Shown here one piece after another: positions 46,143 to 55,690 of a DNA stretch of 64,000 nucleotides (position 1 is its first letter; every line of letters begins with the position of its first letter). Below the pieces are notes generated by a model. That model was not told where the DNA came from. It saw only the letters and a program-made list of their open reading frames with translations, and did not search any database. The position numbers and the translations under genes were made by a program. Source of the stretch: Qipengyuania spongiae (lineage in GTDB: Bacteria; Pseudomonadota; Alphaproteobacteria; Sphingomonadales; Sphingomonadaceae); assembly GCF_026168555.1 (NCBI RefSeq), contig NZ_CP092471.1, forward strand, positions 2,614,501 through 2,678,500, in the 5' to 3' direction.

Positions 46143-46504
46143 TTGACCGCAAGCTCGAAGGCCTCCGTATCCTGGTCGTGGAAGACGATTTTCATCAGGC
46201 GCATGAACTCAAGGAACTGCTCACCGAGGCAGGGGCCATGGTGACCGGCCCCACCGGGCGGGCGGAACAGGGCCGGGAGATGATTGGCCACGGGGTCGAC
46301 ATGGCCGTCATCGATATCAATCTCGGCCGGGGCCAAGACCTCGAAACTGCCAGGGGTTTGCGTGAACAAGGAATACCGTTCGTGTTTCTCACCGGCTACG
46401 ATCGAAGCGCCATTCCTTCGGAATTTCAGAACGTAAGGAGTTTGGGGAAACCTGCCAGCGCTGGCGAGATCATCGGGACCTTGGCACAAATTATCCGTTC
46501 CTGA
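46139..46504 (+). CDS. Single-domain response regulator
   Basis: This 121-residue protein is a stand-alone receiver. It has the acidic pocket VVEDD (residues 14-17 region), the phosphoacceptor Asp59 in AVIDINLG, Thr85 in FLTGYD and Lys104 in LGKPA. With no output domain it probably acts as a phosphate sink, a shuttle or a protein-binding switch. The ATG forms an ATGA overlap with the HWE kinase, its likely partner. The VIDINLG signature is common in receivers paired with HWE kinases. Confidence 0.93.
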   Translation: MIDRKLEGLRILVVEDDFHQAHELKELLTEAGAMVTGPTGRAEQGREMIGHGVDMAVIDINLGRGQDLETARGLREQGIPFVFLTGYDRSAIPSEFQNVRSLGKPASAGEIIGTLAQIIRS

Positions 46505-46566
46505 TTTTCCTCGGAAAATGGCTCGAAAGTGCGCTCGACGTCCCTGATCACAAGGCTCTCGATGAC

Positions 46567-46866
46567 TTAGAACTGCAATCTCTGCGGCTCGAGGCCCGGA
46601 TGATCCGGTGCCGATCGAACCGTCTCAAGCAGGCGGCCCGAAATGAACAGGAGCGGAGACAAGTTCATCGCAATGCGGATATGCGGCGGTAACGTGGTGG
46701 CATCGACGCAACCCTTGCTAGGAAACTGCTCGCGCAGACGCTTGATAAGACCGCTTTCCTCAGTGAAGGAAATAAATACATCGGGTCGCACAGGTCCTTG
46801 TTCGGAATGGGCCCAGCGCGCCGGGGTTTCGACGCTGGTTATCTGCCCCGTCCTCGTCGAAAACAC
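46567..46866 (-). pseudogene. Remnant of an EAL-domain c-di-GMP phosphodiesterase
   Basis: An open stretch of about 99 codons resembles the N-terminal third of an EAL domain: VFSTRTGQI, SVETPARW in place of the catalytic EALxRW, EESGLIKRL, a CVDATTLPPHIRIAMNLSP segment corresponding to the conserved NLSP strand, and GLEPQRLQF. The frame then stops, so the metal-binding second half is missing, and the key EAL motif is changed to ETP. Weak similarity continues about 80 bp upstream (SRRGERCVYQP). It is read as a decayed gene; expression is unlikely. Confidence 0.6.
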
Positions 46867-47521
46867 AGGCTGATAAACGCAGCGCTCGCCCCGCCGAGAG
46901 ATGCTGCTGCCAGCCGCACCGGATCGTCGAAATCGCGCTCGGGTGGCTAGTCGAGGATGGCAGGTCGTTCAAAAGCGGCAAGCCGCTCGTGCGCCTCACC
47001 GCTTTCGGGCACGCAAGCAGCCCAAGGTTTAACTTGGCGTGATGACCGCAAGTGGTCGCCAATATCGCCGCCCTCGTAACCTGAGCGAAAGAGGGTTTCG
47101 TTTTCATTGCGTCCGGTCTGTCGCACGCCATTGTTGGCGGATGATCAGTCGGCCTGAAAAGACAAATATATGGTCCGGATAAGGTCTGATCTGACTCCAT
47201 CCCATCCGCGCAATCCAACTCGAGATGCCTGAGCCTATGACGCGATAGTCGCGAGGCTCCAAAACCGAGAAAGCGCCAAATCTTTGTTATATTCAGGATC
47301 GTAACCCAAGCATACGGTTCTCTGAAAGAGGCTTCGGTCAAGCGTTGATGCATCCAAGATCCCTTTTTCGAAACCGCCGATGTCTGGAACTGGATGGATG
47401 ATGGCATTGTTGACGTATCGAATGGTGACGCGTCTGCGCGGAGCTTCATCGAGAAATGCGACAAGCTACGCTTCCGGGACCTTGAAAGCGTCAAACAGAA
47501 CTAACGGCAGGAGAACCTAGC
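46867..47521. other. Decayed intergenic DNA before the SRPBCC operon
   Basis: No intact gene is seen in these 655 bp. Short open stretches exist on the plus strand: one at about 46917-47042 begins HRIVEIALGWLVEDG (loosely like a DnaQ-type exonuclease), and one ends at 47504 with FETADVWNWMDDGIVDV. Neither has a start codon or a full domain. Together with the EAL remnant this looks like a gene graveyard. Base composition is lower in GC than in the flanking genes. Confidence 0.5.
47386..47411 (+). promoter_or_regulatory. Weak EcfG-like promoter candidate for the SRPBCC operon
   Basis: GGAAC is followed after 17 bases by TGTT, one mismatch from the EcfG consensus, 111 bp upstream of the operon start. 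The distance is longer than usual, so confidence is low. Confidence 0.25.
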
Positions 47522-48172
47522 GTGGACGACCGAAAGACAATTGGACTGGCCGGAACCATGGCAGGGATCGCTCTTGCCGCCGGGGGCGCGGCTTTTGCGG
47601 GGTTCCTCGCGCAGCGGCACAAGCAAGGTGATGACGACGCTCCGCTTTATACCCGCAAACGTCCCGGAACCGATAACCCCATCGTCGGCAGAACGGTCAC
47701 GATCAGGAAACCGCGTGAAGAGCTCTATGAATTCTGGAAGGATTTTCAGAACCTGCCAAGTTTCATGGAGAACGTAGAATCCATCCGCGAAGAGGGCGAC
47801 GCGCGCATCTGGACAATCAAGGCGCCCGCCGGACGGACCGTCGAGGTCCGGACGAAAATCGTGCAGGACACCGCCAACCAGACCATCGCCTGGCGCTCGG
47901 TCGAGGGATCGGACATCGATACGAATGGCGAAGTCAGCTTTGCGGACGCACCGGGCGACCGCGGCACCCGGGTTTCGCTCGTCATGTTCTACGATCCGCC
48001 GGCTGGCGAGCTCGGACGCGCGATTGCCAAGCTCTTCCTGCGTGAACCCGAGGTCCAGGCGCGACACGATCTCAAGCGTTTCAAGATGCTGATGGAAACC
48101 GGCGAAGTCACCACTTCCGCCCATACGAACGACGCCACCCGAAAAGCCAAACAGCAGGAGAACGAAGCATGA
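47522..48172 (+). CDS. SRPBCC family membrane-anchored protein
   Basis: This 216-residue protein has one N-terminal hydrophobic segment ([24 protein letters not shown]) and then an SRPBCC/polyketide-cyclase-like domain: [51 protein letters not shown] and [26 protein letters not shown]. Such domains bind hydrophobic ligands; the [12 protein letters not shown] pattern is the coenzyme-Q-binding type. It starts at GTG behind GGCAGGAGA. It overlaps the dehydrogenase gene by 4 bp and leads a three-gene operon often placed among stress functions. Confidence 0.87.
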   Translation: MDDRKTIGLAGTMAGIALAAGGAAFAGFLAQRHKQGDDDAPLYTRKRPGTDNPIVGRTVTIRKPREELYEFWKDFQNLPSFMENVESIREEGDARIWTIKAPAGRTVEVRTKIVQDTANQTIAWRSVEGSDIDTNGEVSFADAPGDRGTRVSLVMFYDPPAGELGRAIAKLFLREPEVQARHDLKRFKMLMETGEVTTSAHTNDATRKAKQQENEA

Positions 48173-49362
48173 GAGCGCTCACCTGGCACGGCACGCATGA
48201 TGTTCGCGTCGATACGGTCGACGACCCCGAGATCATCAACTCACGTGACGCCATCCTGAAAATCACCTCGACCGCGATCTGCGGCAGCGACCTCCATCTG
48301 TACGACGGGGTCATTCCCGGCGTGCGTCCGGGAGACGTTCTCGGACACGAATTCATGGGCGAGGTAGTAGAAACCGGAAGGGACAGCACGCTCAAGAAGG
48401 GGCAGCGCGTGGTCGTGCCCTTCACTATCAGCTGCGGCGGCTGCTTTCATTGCAAGATACAGCAGTACTCCGCTTGCGAGAACTCAAACCCTGCCGAGAA
48501 ACAGGACATGTCGGCTACGCTGTACGGGCATCCGATGGCAGGACTGTTCGGTTATTCGCACCTCACCGGCGGTTATTCCGGCGGGCAGGCCGAATATGTC
48601 CGGGTGCCGTACTCGGATGTCGGCCCGATTGTGATCCCCGACCATCTCGAGGACGAGAAGGTCCTGTTCCTCTCCGATATCCTGCCGACCGGATGGATGG
48701 GCGCCGAGAATGCCGAGATCCAGCCCGACGACACCGTTGCCGTTTGGGGCTGTGGGCCGGTCGGCCTGTTCGCGATCCAGTCGGCGATCGTCATGGGCGC
48801 GAGCAAGGTGATCGCGATCGACCACTATCCCCATCGCCTCGAACTGGCGAAGCAACTGGGCGCGGAGGTCATCGATTTCCGCAAGACCGATGTGCGCGAG
48901 GCGCTGATGGAAATGTCCGGAGGGATCGGCTGCGATGCGGTGATCGATGCCGTGGGCATGGAGGCGCACGGTTTCGCGATCGACAACATGATCGACATCG
49001 CCAAGCAGAAGATCGGCATCGGCGCCGACCGGGCAAGCGCGCTGAAACAGGCGATCCTGGCGGTGCGGCCCGGAGGGCGAGTTTCGATCCCCGGCGTCTA
49101 TGGCGGAATGACCGACAAGTTTCCGCTCGGCGCCCTGATGGAAAAGGGGCTTCAGGTTCGCAGCGGACAGACTCATGTCCAGCGCTACACCAAGGATCTC
49201 CTCGAAAAGATCGAGGACGGGACGCTGGATACGACCTTCCTGATTTCCCACCGCCTCCCACTCGAAGAAGCGCCTCGGGGCTACAAGAACTTCCGCGAGG
49301 AACAGGATAGCTGGACCAAGGTGGTCCTCAAGCCCGGTATGGAACAGGAGCAAGCCGCATGA
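48169..49362 (+). CDS. Zinc-dependent alcohol dehydrogenase (glutathione-dependent formaldehyde dehydrogenase-like)
   Basis: This 397-residue medium-chain dehydrogenase oxidises an alcohol or aldehyde adduct with NAD(P). Catalytic zinc ligands lie in [14 protein letters not shown] and [10 protein letters not shown]. The structural zinc site is [17 protein letters not shown], with four cysteines. The cofactor loop is [18 protein letters not shown], followed by [22 protein letters not shown]. The length and [24 protein letters not shown] are typical of the formaldehyde-dehydrogenase-like subgroup. Flanking genes overlap by 4 bp on both sides. Confidence 0.93.
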   Translation: MRALTWHGTHDVRVDTVDDPEIINSRDAILKITSTAICGSDLHLYDGVIPGVRPGDVLGHEFMGEVVETGRDSTLKKGQRVVVPFTISCGGCFHCKIQQYSACENSNPAEKQDMSATLYGHPMAGLFGYSHLTGGYSGGQAEYVRVPYSDVGPIVIPDHLEDEKVLFLSDILPTGWMGAENAEIQPDDTVAVWGCGPVGLFAIQSAIVMGASKVIAIDHYPHRLELAKQLGAEVIDFRKTDVREALMEMSGGIGCDAVIDAVGMEAHGFAIDNMIDIAKQKIGIGADRASALKQAILAVRPGGRVSIPGVYGGMTDKFPLGALMEKGLQVRSGQTHVQRYTKDLLEKIEDGTLDTTFLISHRLPLEEAPRGYKNFREEQDSWTKVVLKPGMEQEQAA

Positions 49363-50147
49363 GCAAGAACCCGATCGAAAAACTCTCCGGCTTCTGCGTC
49401 GTCACCGGCGCTTCCAGCGGGATCGGCCTCGAACTGGCCAAGCTGGCCGCCGATGACGGTTGCTCGCTGTTGCTCGTCGCCGATCGCGACCTCTCCGACG
49501 CGGAACGCGCGGTGAAGGATCGCGGGGCCTCAGCGGTGGAAACACTGGAGGTCGATCTCGGAACTAAAGACGGTGTCCAGTCGCTCGTCGAAAAGATCGG
49601 CGATCGCCCCGTCGACACGCTGATTGCCAATGCCGGGCACGGGCTCGGGGATGCCTTTCTCACGCAGAAGTGGGACGATATCGCCCATGTCATCGATACC
49701 AATGTGAAGGGCACCGTCTCGCTGATCCACAAGGTCGGCGGGGACATGGTCCTGCGGGACAAGGGCCGGATCCTCGTAACCGGATCTATCGCGGGCGACA
49801 TGCCGGGTGCGTATCAACTCGTCTACAATTCGACGAAGGCGTTCGTGAACGATTTCTGCGTCGGCCTTGCCAACGAATTGAAGAACACGAGTGTCGTCGT
49901 GTCCTGTCTGATGCCCGGCGTCACCGATACAAAGTTCTTCGAACGCGCGGGCATGGAGGACACCCAGGCTGGCGAGATGGAGAACAAGGCCGATCCGGTA
50001 AATGTTGCGCGCGACGGTTATGAAGCGCTGCTTAAAGGCGAAACGCAGGAGGTCAGCGGGTTCATGAACAAAGTGCAGGACGTGTTCGCAGGGCTGTTGC
50101 CCGACACGCTGGTGGCCCAGATGCACCGCCGCCTGGCCAAACCCTGA
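49359..50147 (+). CDS. Short-chain dehydrogenase/reductase
   Basis: This 262-residue SDR binds NAD(P) through [15 protein letters not shown] (about residues 14-28). It has the NAG motif (LIANAGHG), the catalytic Ser in [12 protein letters not shown] and the YNSTK active-site pair. The C-terminal [17 protein letters not shown] is typical of the family. It is the last gene of the SRPBCC-ADH-SDR operon. The substrate is unknown; the fixed linkage to the alcohol dehydrogenase suggests sequential oxidation and reduction of one compound. Confidence 0.92.
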   Translation: MSKNPIEKLSGFCVVTGASSGIGLELAKLAADDGCSLLLVADRDLSDAERAVKDRGASAVETLEVDLGTKDGVQSLVEKIGDRPVDTLIANAGHGLGDAFLTQKWDDIAHVIDTNVKGTVSLIHKVGGDMVLRDKGRILVTGSIAGDMPGAYQLVYNSTKAFVNDFCVGLANELKNTSVVVSCLMPGVTDTKFFERAGMEDTQAGEMENKADPVNVARDGYEALLKGETQEVSGFMNKVQDVFAGLLPDTLVAQMHRRLAKP

Positions 50148-50160
50148 CCCGGTGTTACTT

Positions 50161-50175
50161 CAAGCGCTTCGCTTG
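50161..50175 (+). terminator. Hairpin after the SDR gene
   Basis: CAAGCG-CTT-CGCTTG is a perfect 6-bp stem with a 3-nt loop followed by TCCTT, 13 bp after the SDR stop. It is a probable weak terminator of the operon. Confidence 0.45.
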
Positions 50176-50258
50176 TCCTTACATCGCCGAGAACGAGTGT
50201 CCGGGAACTGACTTGCACAGGTTGAGCACGACCGCCCCGCCTTCACGAGGAAGCAATT

Positions 50259-53200
50259 TTGAGTAAATCGAACGGCGTCGCGACAGGCGAGGCGGTGAAC
50301 GGCATGGGTGCGCGGGTTCTGCGTATCGTCGAAACGCTGGACGAACGTCCGCTGCTCTACATTGCGAAGGATGAAACCGAGGCGGAAGGTCTGGCCGCTG
50401 CTTTGACGGCGATGCTGCCGAATGTGCCGATCGTCCATCTGCCCGCGAGCGACAGGCTGCCTGGGGAGGACGCCCCCTCCTCTCCCGCGAACACCGGCCG
50501 CCGGATGGCAGCCCTCAGACGTCTGCGCGCCATTTCCCATGATGGCAACAGCGGCGCGATCGTCGTGATCGCAACCGGCGAAGCAGCCGCCGGACGCTAT
50601 CGGACACCTGAGGTTTTCGATGCCGCGCCACCGGTTCTGCGTGTGGGAGATGCCATCGATCCCGAGGAGTTTCGAACGGAAGCCGAAGCGCTGGGCTATT
50701 TTGCCGACGACCGTATCGACGAACCGGGCGAAATCGCCATCCGTGGCGAGGTGATCGACCTCTATCCGGCCGATGCCGGCAGTCCGATCCGGATCGAGAT
50801 GAAAGCGGGCCGGATCGAGGCTGTCCATCGGTTCGATCCGGTGACGCAGAAGCGCGGCGAACAGTGCGACGAGATCGAGATCGGACGCGCTACCGAGCCG
50901 GAGGGGCCTTCAAACGCCACTTTGCTCGACCACATTCCGCCCGGTGTCGCGATGATGGCTCCCGATGCCGAAAAGCGACGCAAGCGTTTCGTGCGCTTTG
51001 CCGAAAGGGCGGCGAAAGAGAGCCGGAGCGAAACCGATGCCGTCACCGACGAGGATTGGCAAACGGCGCTCGCGCAGTGGGGGGGAGACGAGGCCGCCGT
51101 GTTTCCGGAGGACCATGGCATCGAAGCGGTGCCGCGCTTTGCCGAAGCGAAATCGACCGCGCGTGCCGTAAAACGCTTCCTGTCGGGCGAGGAGAAGGAT
51201 GGACGGGCGATCGTCGTGGTCGGAAGCGAGCGCGATCTGCGTTTCCTGCGCGGTCGCCTGAGCGCGGCTCTCCCCTCGCCCGAGACGATCGAAGACATTC
51301 GCGAGATGTGGAAGCGCGAGGGCGGCGGCCTCGCTTTCCTGGCGGCGCCGCTGGACCGGGGGGCGCGGTCGTCGCGCCTGACGCTGGTCGCGGCAGCCGA
51401 CATACTGGGCACGCGTGCGATGATCGAGGCCGTGCCTTCTCCCGCTCACCACGTCGGCCTGGCAGGAGCGGAAATCCGGATCGCCGATCTGGTCATTCAC
51501 GAGAACCATGGTTTTGCCAAGGTGCTGGGTCTGGAACCGGCGCCCGGAGACGACGAGGGCGAGGTGATCGCACTCGCCTATGCCGATGACGACCGACGTC
51601 TCGTCCCGGTACGCGACGCGGGGCTGTTGTGGCGTTATGGCGGCGACAGCGAAAGCGTGAAGCGCGACAAGCTGGAAGGCAAGAGCTGGAACAAGCGCCG
51701 CGTCGCGATCGACCAGGCGATCGCCGAAACGGCAGGTTCCCTGATCGCGCTGGCGAAGGAACGCGCGAAGCTGACCGCTCCGTCGATGGCTCCGGATGAT
51801 GCCGCATACGAACGTTTCGTCGCCGGTTTCCCCTACAACGAAACCGCCGACCAGGCGCGCGCGATCGCGGCGGTGCGCGACGATCTCGCGGCAGGCAAGC
51901 CGATGGAACGGCTCGTGATCGGCGATGTCGGGTTCGGCAAGACCGAGGTGGCTCTGAGAGCTGCGGCCATCGCGGCGCTGTCCGGTTATCAGGTCGTCGT
52001 CGCCGCGCCGACAACCGTGCTCGCGCGGCAGCATCTCGAGGAGTTCACCCGGCGTTTTGCCGACACCGGCGTGAAAGTCGCAGGGTTGTCGCGCCTGTCG
52101 AGTGCAGCGGAAAAGAAGGAGGTGATCGCCGGTCTGGCGGACGGCTCGATCGGTGTGGTGATCGGCACAGCGGCCGTCATGGGCAAGTCGGTCAGCTACG
52201 CCAATCTCGGCCTGGTGGTAATCGACGAGGAGCAGCGCTTCGGCGCGGCCGACAAGGCGAAAATGCGAGGCCACAAGAGTGTCCACCTGCTGGTGATGAG
52301 CGCGACCCCGATCCCGAGGACGCTCCACCGGGCGATGATCGGGTTGCAGCAAGTCTCCGTCATCGCCACGCCGCCGGCCCGCCGCCAGCCCATCCGCACC
52401 AGTATCAGCGCCGTCGATGATGCGACGATCCGCTTGGCTCTGAAACGAGAGAAGATGCGCAAGGGGCAGAGCTTCGTCGTCGTACCGCGCATTGCCGATC
52501 TAGCCGACATGCGCAGTATGCTCGAACGCGTGGTGCCCGAACTCAATCTGATCGAGGCACACGGCAAGATGCCCTCTGCCGAGCTCGACGAGGCAATGGT
52601 CGGCTTTGGGCGCGGAGAAGGCGACGTGCTGCTGGCCACCAACATCATCGAAACCGGACTCGACGTGCCGCGTGCGAACACCATGATCATTTGGCGATCC
52701 GACCGGTTCGGTCTGGCGCAGCTGCACCAGTTGCGCGGACGCGTGGGCCGTGGGCGGCGGCGCGGCCAGGTGATCCTCGCGACTGAAAGCGACGATATTG
52801 GCGAGGCGACGCAGAAGCGCCTGCGGACGCTCGCAACCTTCGACCAGTTGGGCTCCGGTTTCTCCATCGCGGGAGCCGACCTCGATCAACGCGGCGGCGG
52901 CGATATTCTCAGCGAGGCCCAGGCCGGGCACATGAAACTGATCGGCGTCGAACTCTACCAGCACCTTCTGGAAGGCGCGCTGCGCCGGGCACGCGGCGAG
53001 AAGGAGCGCGAATGGTATCCCGAAATCAGAACCGGCGCTGCGGGTACGCTTTCGCCGGAATGGATCCCGGAAGAAGAGGTCCGCCTCAATCTCTATGTTC
53101 GCCTCGCCCGCTTGCGCGATCGCTCCGAGCTGGAAGCGTTCGAGGCGGAACTGCTCGACCGGTTCGGAACGCTACCCGATCCCGCGGTCGAACTCATCAA

Positions 53201-53423
53201 CAGAGCGCGTCTGGCCATGCTCGCGATCGAGACCGACATTCGCGCCGTCAATGCCGGACCGGCGGCCATTGCCTTCACCCCGGCCGTGGCGAACAAGAAG
53301 ATGTTCGAAGACGCCGGAATGGTGGAAAGTGGCGAGCGCTGGCTGGTCAAACCCGACGACGCGTTCGACGATCCGACAGGTACAGCCGTCAACTGTCTGG
53401 AAGAGCTCGTCGAAGCATCCTAG
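50259..53423 (+). CDS. Divergent Mfd-like helicase (TRCF paralogue)
   Basis: This 1054-residue protein has the architecture of transcription-repair coupling factor: UvrB-like N-terminal modules, an RNAP-interaction-like region with DLVIHENHGFAKVLGLE in place of the usual VHxDHGIGRFEGL, then a RecG-type translocase with Walker A GDVGFGKTEVA (from residue 555), DEEQRFG (656-662), SATPIPRTLHRAM and QLRGRVGRG, and a C-terminal TRCF domain. It is about 100 residues shorter than canonical Mfd and its RNAP-binding motif is altered, so it may be a specialised paralogue with the true mfd elsewhere. It starts at TTG behind CGAGGAAG. Confidence 0.85.
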   Translation: MSKSNGVATGEAVNGMGARVLRIVETLDERPLLYIAKDETEAEGLAAALTAMLPNVPIVHLPASDRLPGEDAPSSPANTGRRMAALRRLRAISHDGNSGAIVVIATGEAAAGRYRTPEVFDAAPPVLRVGDAIDPEEFRTEAEALGYFADDRIDEPGEIAIRGEVIDLYPADAGSPIRIEMKAGRIEAVHRFDPVTQKRGEQCDEIEIGRATEPEGPSNATLLDHIPPGVAMMAPDAEKRRKRFVRFAERAAKESRSETDAVTDEDWQTALAQWGGDEAAVFPEDHGIEAVPRFAEAKSTARAVKRFLSGEEKDGRAIVVVGSERDLRFLRGRLSAALPSPETIEDIREMWKREGGGLAFLAAPLDRGARSSRLTLVAAADILGTRAMIEAVPSPAHHVGLAGAEIRIADLVIHENHGFAKVLGLEPAPGDDEGEVIALAYADDDRRLVPVRDAGLLWRYGGDSESVKRDKLEGKSWNKRRVAIDQAIAETAGSLIALAKERAKLTAPSMAPDDAAYERFVAGFPYNETADQARAIAAVRDDLAAGKPMERLVIGDVGFGKTEVALRAAAIAALSGYQVVVAAPTTVLARQHLEEFTRRFADTGVKVAGLSRLSSAAEKKEVIAGLADGSIGVVIGTAAVMGKSVSYANLGLVVIDEEQRFGAADKAKMRGHKSVHLLVMSATPIPRTLHRAMIGLQQVSVIATPPARRQPIRTSISAVDDATIRLALKREKMRKGQSFVVVPRIADLADMRSMLERVVPELNLIEAHGKMPSAELDEAMVGFGRGEGDVLLATNIIETGLDVPRANTMIIWRSDRFGLAQLHQLRGRVGRGRRRGQVILATESDDIGEATQKRLRTLATFDQLGSGFSIAGADLDQRGGGDILSEAQAGHMKLIGVELYQHLLEGALRRARGEKEREWYPEIRTGAAGTLSPEWIPEEEVRLNLYVRLARLRDRSELEAFEAELLDRFGTLPDPAVELINRARLAMLAIETDIRAVNAGPAAIAFTPAVANKKMFEDAGMVESGERWLVKPDDAFDDPTGTAVNCLEELVEAS

Positions 53424-53487
53424 TTCATGCCCGAGGAAGGCCAGTTCTCGTTCGGCACGATATGAAGTCTCCGGCGTTAATCACGCA

Positions 53488-54339
53488 ATGCGCGATCGTC
53501 TTTTTGTCCTTTTTCAGCACTTGCTTCCCAAGCAAGGTTTGACCACTCTCGCCGGACGCGCCGCCAATGCGCGACGCGGCAAGGCCACCGCTCGCCTTAT
53601 TCGATGGTTCGTTCGCAAATACGGCGTCGACATGGGCGAAGCCGAAAACGCCGAGATCGAAAGCTATGCATCCTTCAACGAGTTCTTCACCCGCCCCCTG
53701 AAAGCCGGACTACGTCCGCTGGCAAAAGCCGACTTCGTCTGCCCAGTCGACGGAACGATCAGCCAGTTCGGGGATATCGAGGACCATCACATCCTTCAGG
53801 CGAAAGGCCATCGGTTCACGACGACCGAACTGGTGGGCGGAGACGCCGCGCTGGCAGCCCGTTTTCGCCACGGCAGTTTCGCGAACCTCTATCTGTCGCC
53901 GAAGGATTACCACCGCCTCCACATGCCCTGCGATGGCCAGCTAGAGCGGATGATCTACGTGCCTGGGAAGCTGTATTCGGTGAATCCGGTGACCGCACGC
54001 GGCGTCCCTAACCTGTTCGCCCGCAACGAACGTGTCGTCTGCGTCTTCAATTCGGATCAGCATGGATCGTTCGTCATGGTGCTCGTCGGCGCGACCATCG
54101 TCGGAAGCATGGAGACGGTATGGCACGGCGTCGTCAATCCCAAGCGGACCGGTCGGATTGCCGAATGGGAATACGAAAGATCAAAAGTCGTTCTGGAAAA
54201 GGGCGAGGAGATGGGTCGTTTTCTCCTCGGTTCGACGATAATCATGCTGTTCGAAAAGGATAATATCGATTTCAACGCGAACTGGAGACCGGAAGGAAAA
54301 GTTCGGCTGGGCGAACTCATGGGCAATCTACCCGGCTGA
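53488..54339 (+). CDS. psd: Phosphatidylserine decarboxylase proenzyme
   Basis: Psd makes phosphatidylethanolamine from phosphatidylserine at the inner membrane. The 283-residue proenzyme has YASFNEFFTRPLKAGLRPL, VCPVDGTISQFGDIE, the NLYLSPKDYHRLHMPCDG strand with catalytic His residues, and the self-cleavage site in GRFLLGSTIIMLF, where the LGST serine becomes the pyruvoyl group. This is the E. coli-type (LGST) enzyme. The ATG at 53488 matches the family start (MRDRLFVLFQHLLPKQGLT). No strong ribosome binding site is seen. Phosphatidylserine synthase is not nearby. Confidence 0.95.
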   Translation: MRDRLFVLFQHLLPKQGLTTLAGRAANARRGKATARLIRWFVRKYGVDMGEAENAEIESYASFNEFFTRPLKAGLRPLAKADFVCPVDGTISQFGDIEDHHILQAKGHRFTTTELVGGDAALAARFRHGSFANLYLSPKDYHRLHMPCDGQLERMIYVPGKLYSVNPVTARGVPNLFARNERVVCVFNSDQHGSFVMVLVGATIVGSMETVWHGVVNPKRTGRIAEWEYERSKVVLEKGEEMGRFLLGSTIIMLFEKDNIDFNANWRPEGKVRLGELMGNLPG

Positions 54340-54481
54340 CGATCGCGATGCCATCGTCGCTGGCAGAATTGCCTTGGCGTCTTGAGGTCTGTCGCGATAA
54401 GCCAGCAGCCATCTTGACCGAAACGCACCCGATGGAACTCGCCATCGCCACCCGACCGGGCGTACAATCGAAAGGGCCATC

Positions 54482-55690
54482 ATGCGCAGAGCCGCCATCG
54501 TCTCACCCATCCGCACACCCGTAGGCAGGTTCCTGGGCACGTTGGCGAGCGTGCCGGCGGGTGAACTCGGCGCCATCATCATTCGCGCGTTGATGGAGCG
54601 CAGCGGGATCGATCCCGAGCGCATCGACGACGTGGTCTTCTCGCAAGGATACGGCAATGGCGAGGCACCGGCGATCGGCCGCTGGTCGGCGCTCGCGGCC
54701 GGGCTGCCGGTCAGGGTGCCGGGCTACCAACTCGACCGGCGGTGCGGCTCCGGCCTTCAGGCGGTGGTGGACGCGGCGATGATGGTGCAGACCGGCGCGG
54801 CCGACGTGGTCCTTGCGGGCGGTGTCGAGAGCATGAGCCAAGTCGAACATTACACGTTGCAGGGCCGCACCGGCAACAAGCTGGGCGCGATCGAGCTGCA
54901 TGATCGCCTGACCCGAGGCCGCCTGATGAGCCAGCCGATCGAGCGGTTCGGCGTCATTACCGGCATGATCGAGACGGCCGAAAACGTGGCGAAGGACAAT
55001 GGCATCACGCGCGAAGCGAGCGACGCCTATGCCGTGCGCAGTCACCGTAACGCGGCCGCCGCGTGGGAGGCGGGCAAGTTCGACGCGGAAATCGTGCCGG
55101 TCGACGTGCCCCAGCGGCGCGGCGATCCCGTCCGCTTCGCCAAGGATGAAGGCTTCCGTTCCGACGCCTCGATAGAGACGCTCGGCGCGCTCAGGCCGCT
55201 GGAAGGCGGCGTGGTCACCGCCGGCAATGCGAGCCAGCAGAACGATGCCGCCGCCGCCTGCCTCGTGGTCGCGGAAGACAAGCTGTCCGAACTGGGGCTG
55301 GAGCCGATGGCCTATCTCCACAGCTGGGCGGCGGCGGGGTGCGAGCCGTCGCGCATGGGGATCGGCCCGGTCCCAGCGACCAAACGCGTTTTCGACCGCA
55401 GCGGCCTCGGCTGGGACGATATCGGCCTCGTCGAACTGAACGAGGCGTTCGCCCCGCAGGTGCTCGGCGTGCTAAAGCAATGGGGCTGGAGCGAGGACGA
55501 CAGCCGGCTCGACATGCTCAATGTCAACGGTTCGGGCATATCGCTCGGCCACCCCATCGGCGCGACGGGCATCCGCATTCTCGCCACCATGCTGCACGAG
55601 ATGGAGCGGCGGCAGGTGCGCTACGGCCTCGAGACCATGTGCATCGGCGGCGGACAGGGCATGGCGGCGATCTTCGAACGCGCGGCGTGA
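54482..55690 (+). CDS. Acetyl-CoA acetyltransferase-type thiolase
   Basis: This 402-residue thiolase cleaves or condenses 3-ketoacyl-CoA. The nucleophile is Cys88 in QLDRRCGSGLQAV, with His357 in NGSGISLGHPIGATG and the second Cys387 in TMCIGGGQGMA. The N-terminal IVSPIRTPVGRFLGTLAS is typical of degradative thiolases. Its stop overlaps the start of a CoA-transferase (GTGA), so both act in one acyl-CoA pathway. Whether it favours acetoacetyl-CoA or longer chains cannot be told. Confidence 0.93.
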   Translation: MRRAAIVSPIRTPVGRFLGTLASVPAGELGAIIIRALMERSGIDPERIDDVVFSQGYGNGEAPAIGRWSALAAGLPVRVPGYQLDRRCGSGLQAVVDAAMMVQTGAADVVLAGGVESMSQVEHYTLQGRTGNKLGAIELHDRLTRGRLMSQPIERFGVITGMIETAENVAKDNGITREASDAYAVRSHRNAAAAWEAGKFDAEIVPVDVPQRRGDPVRFAKDEGFRSDASIETLGALRPLEGGVVTAGNASQQNDAAAACLVVAEDKLSELGLEPMAYLHSWAAAGCEPSRMGIGPVPATKRVFDRSGLGWDDIGLVELNEAFAPQVLGVLKQWGWSEDDSRLDMLNVNGSGISLGHPIGATGIRILATMLHEMERRQVRYGLETMCIGGGQGMAAIFERAA

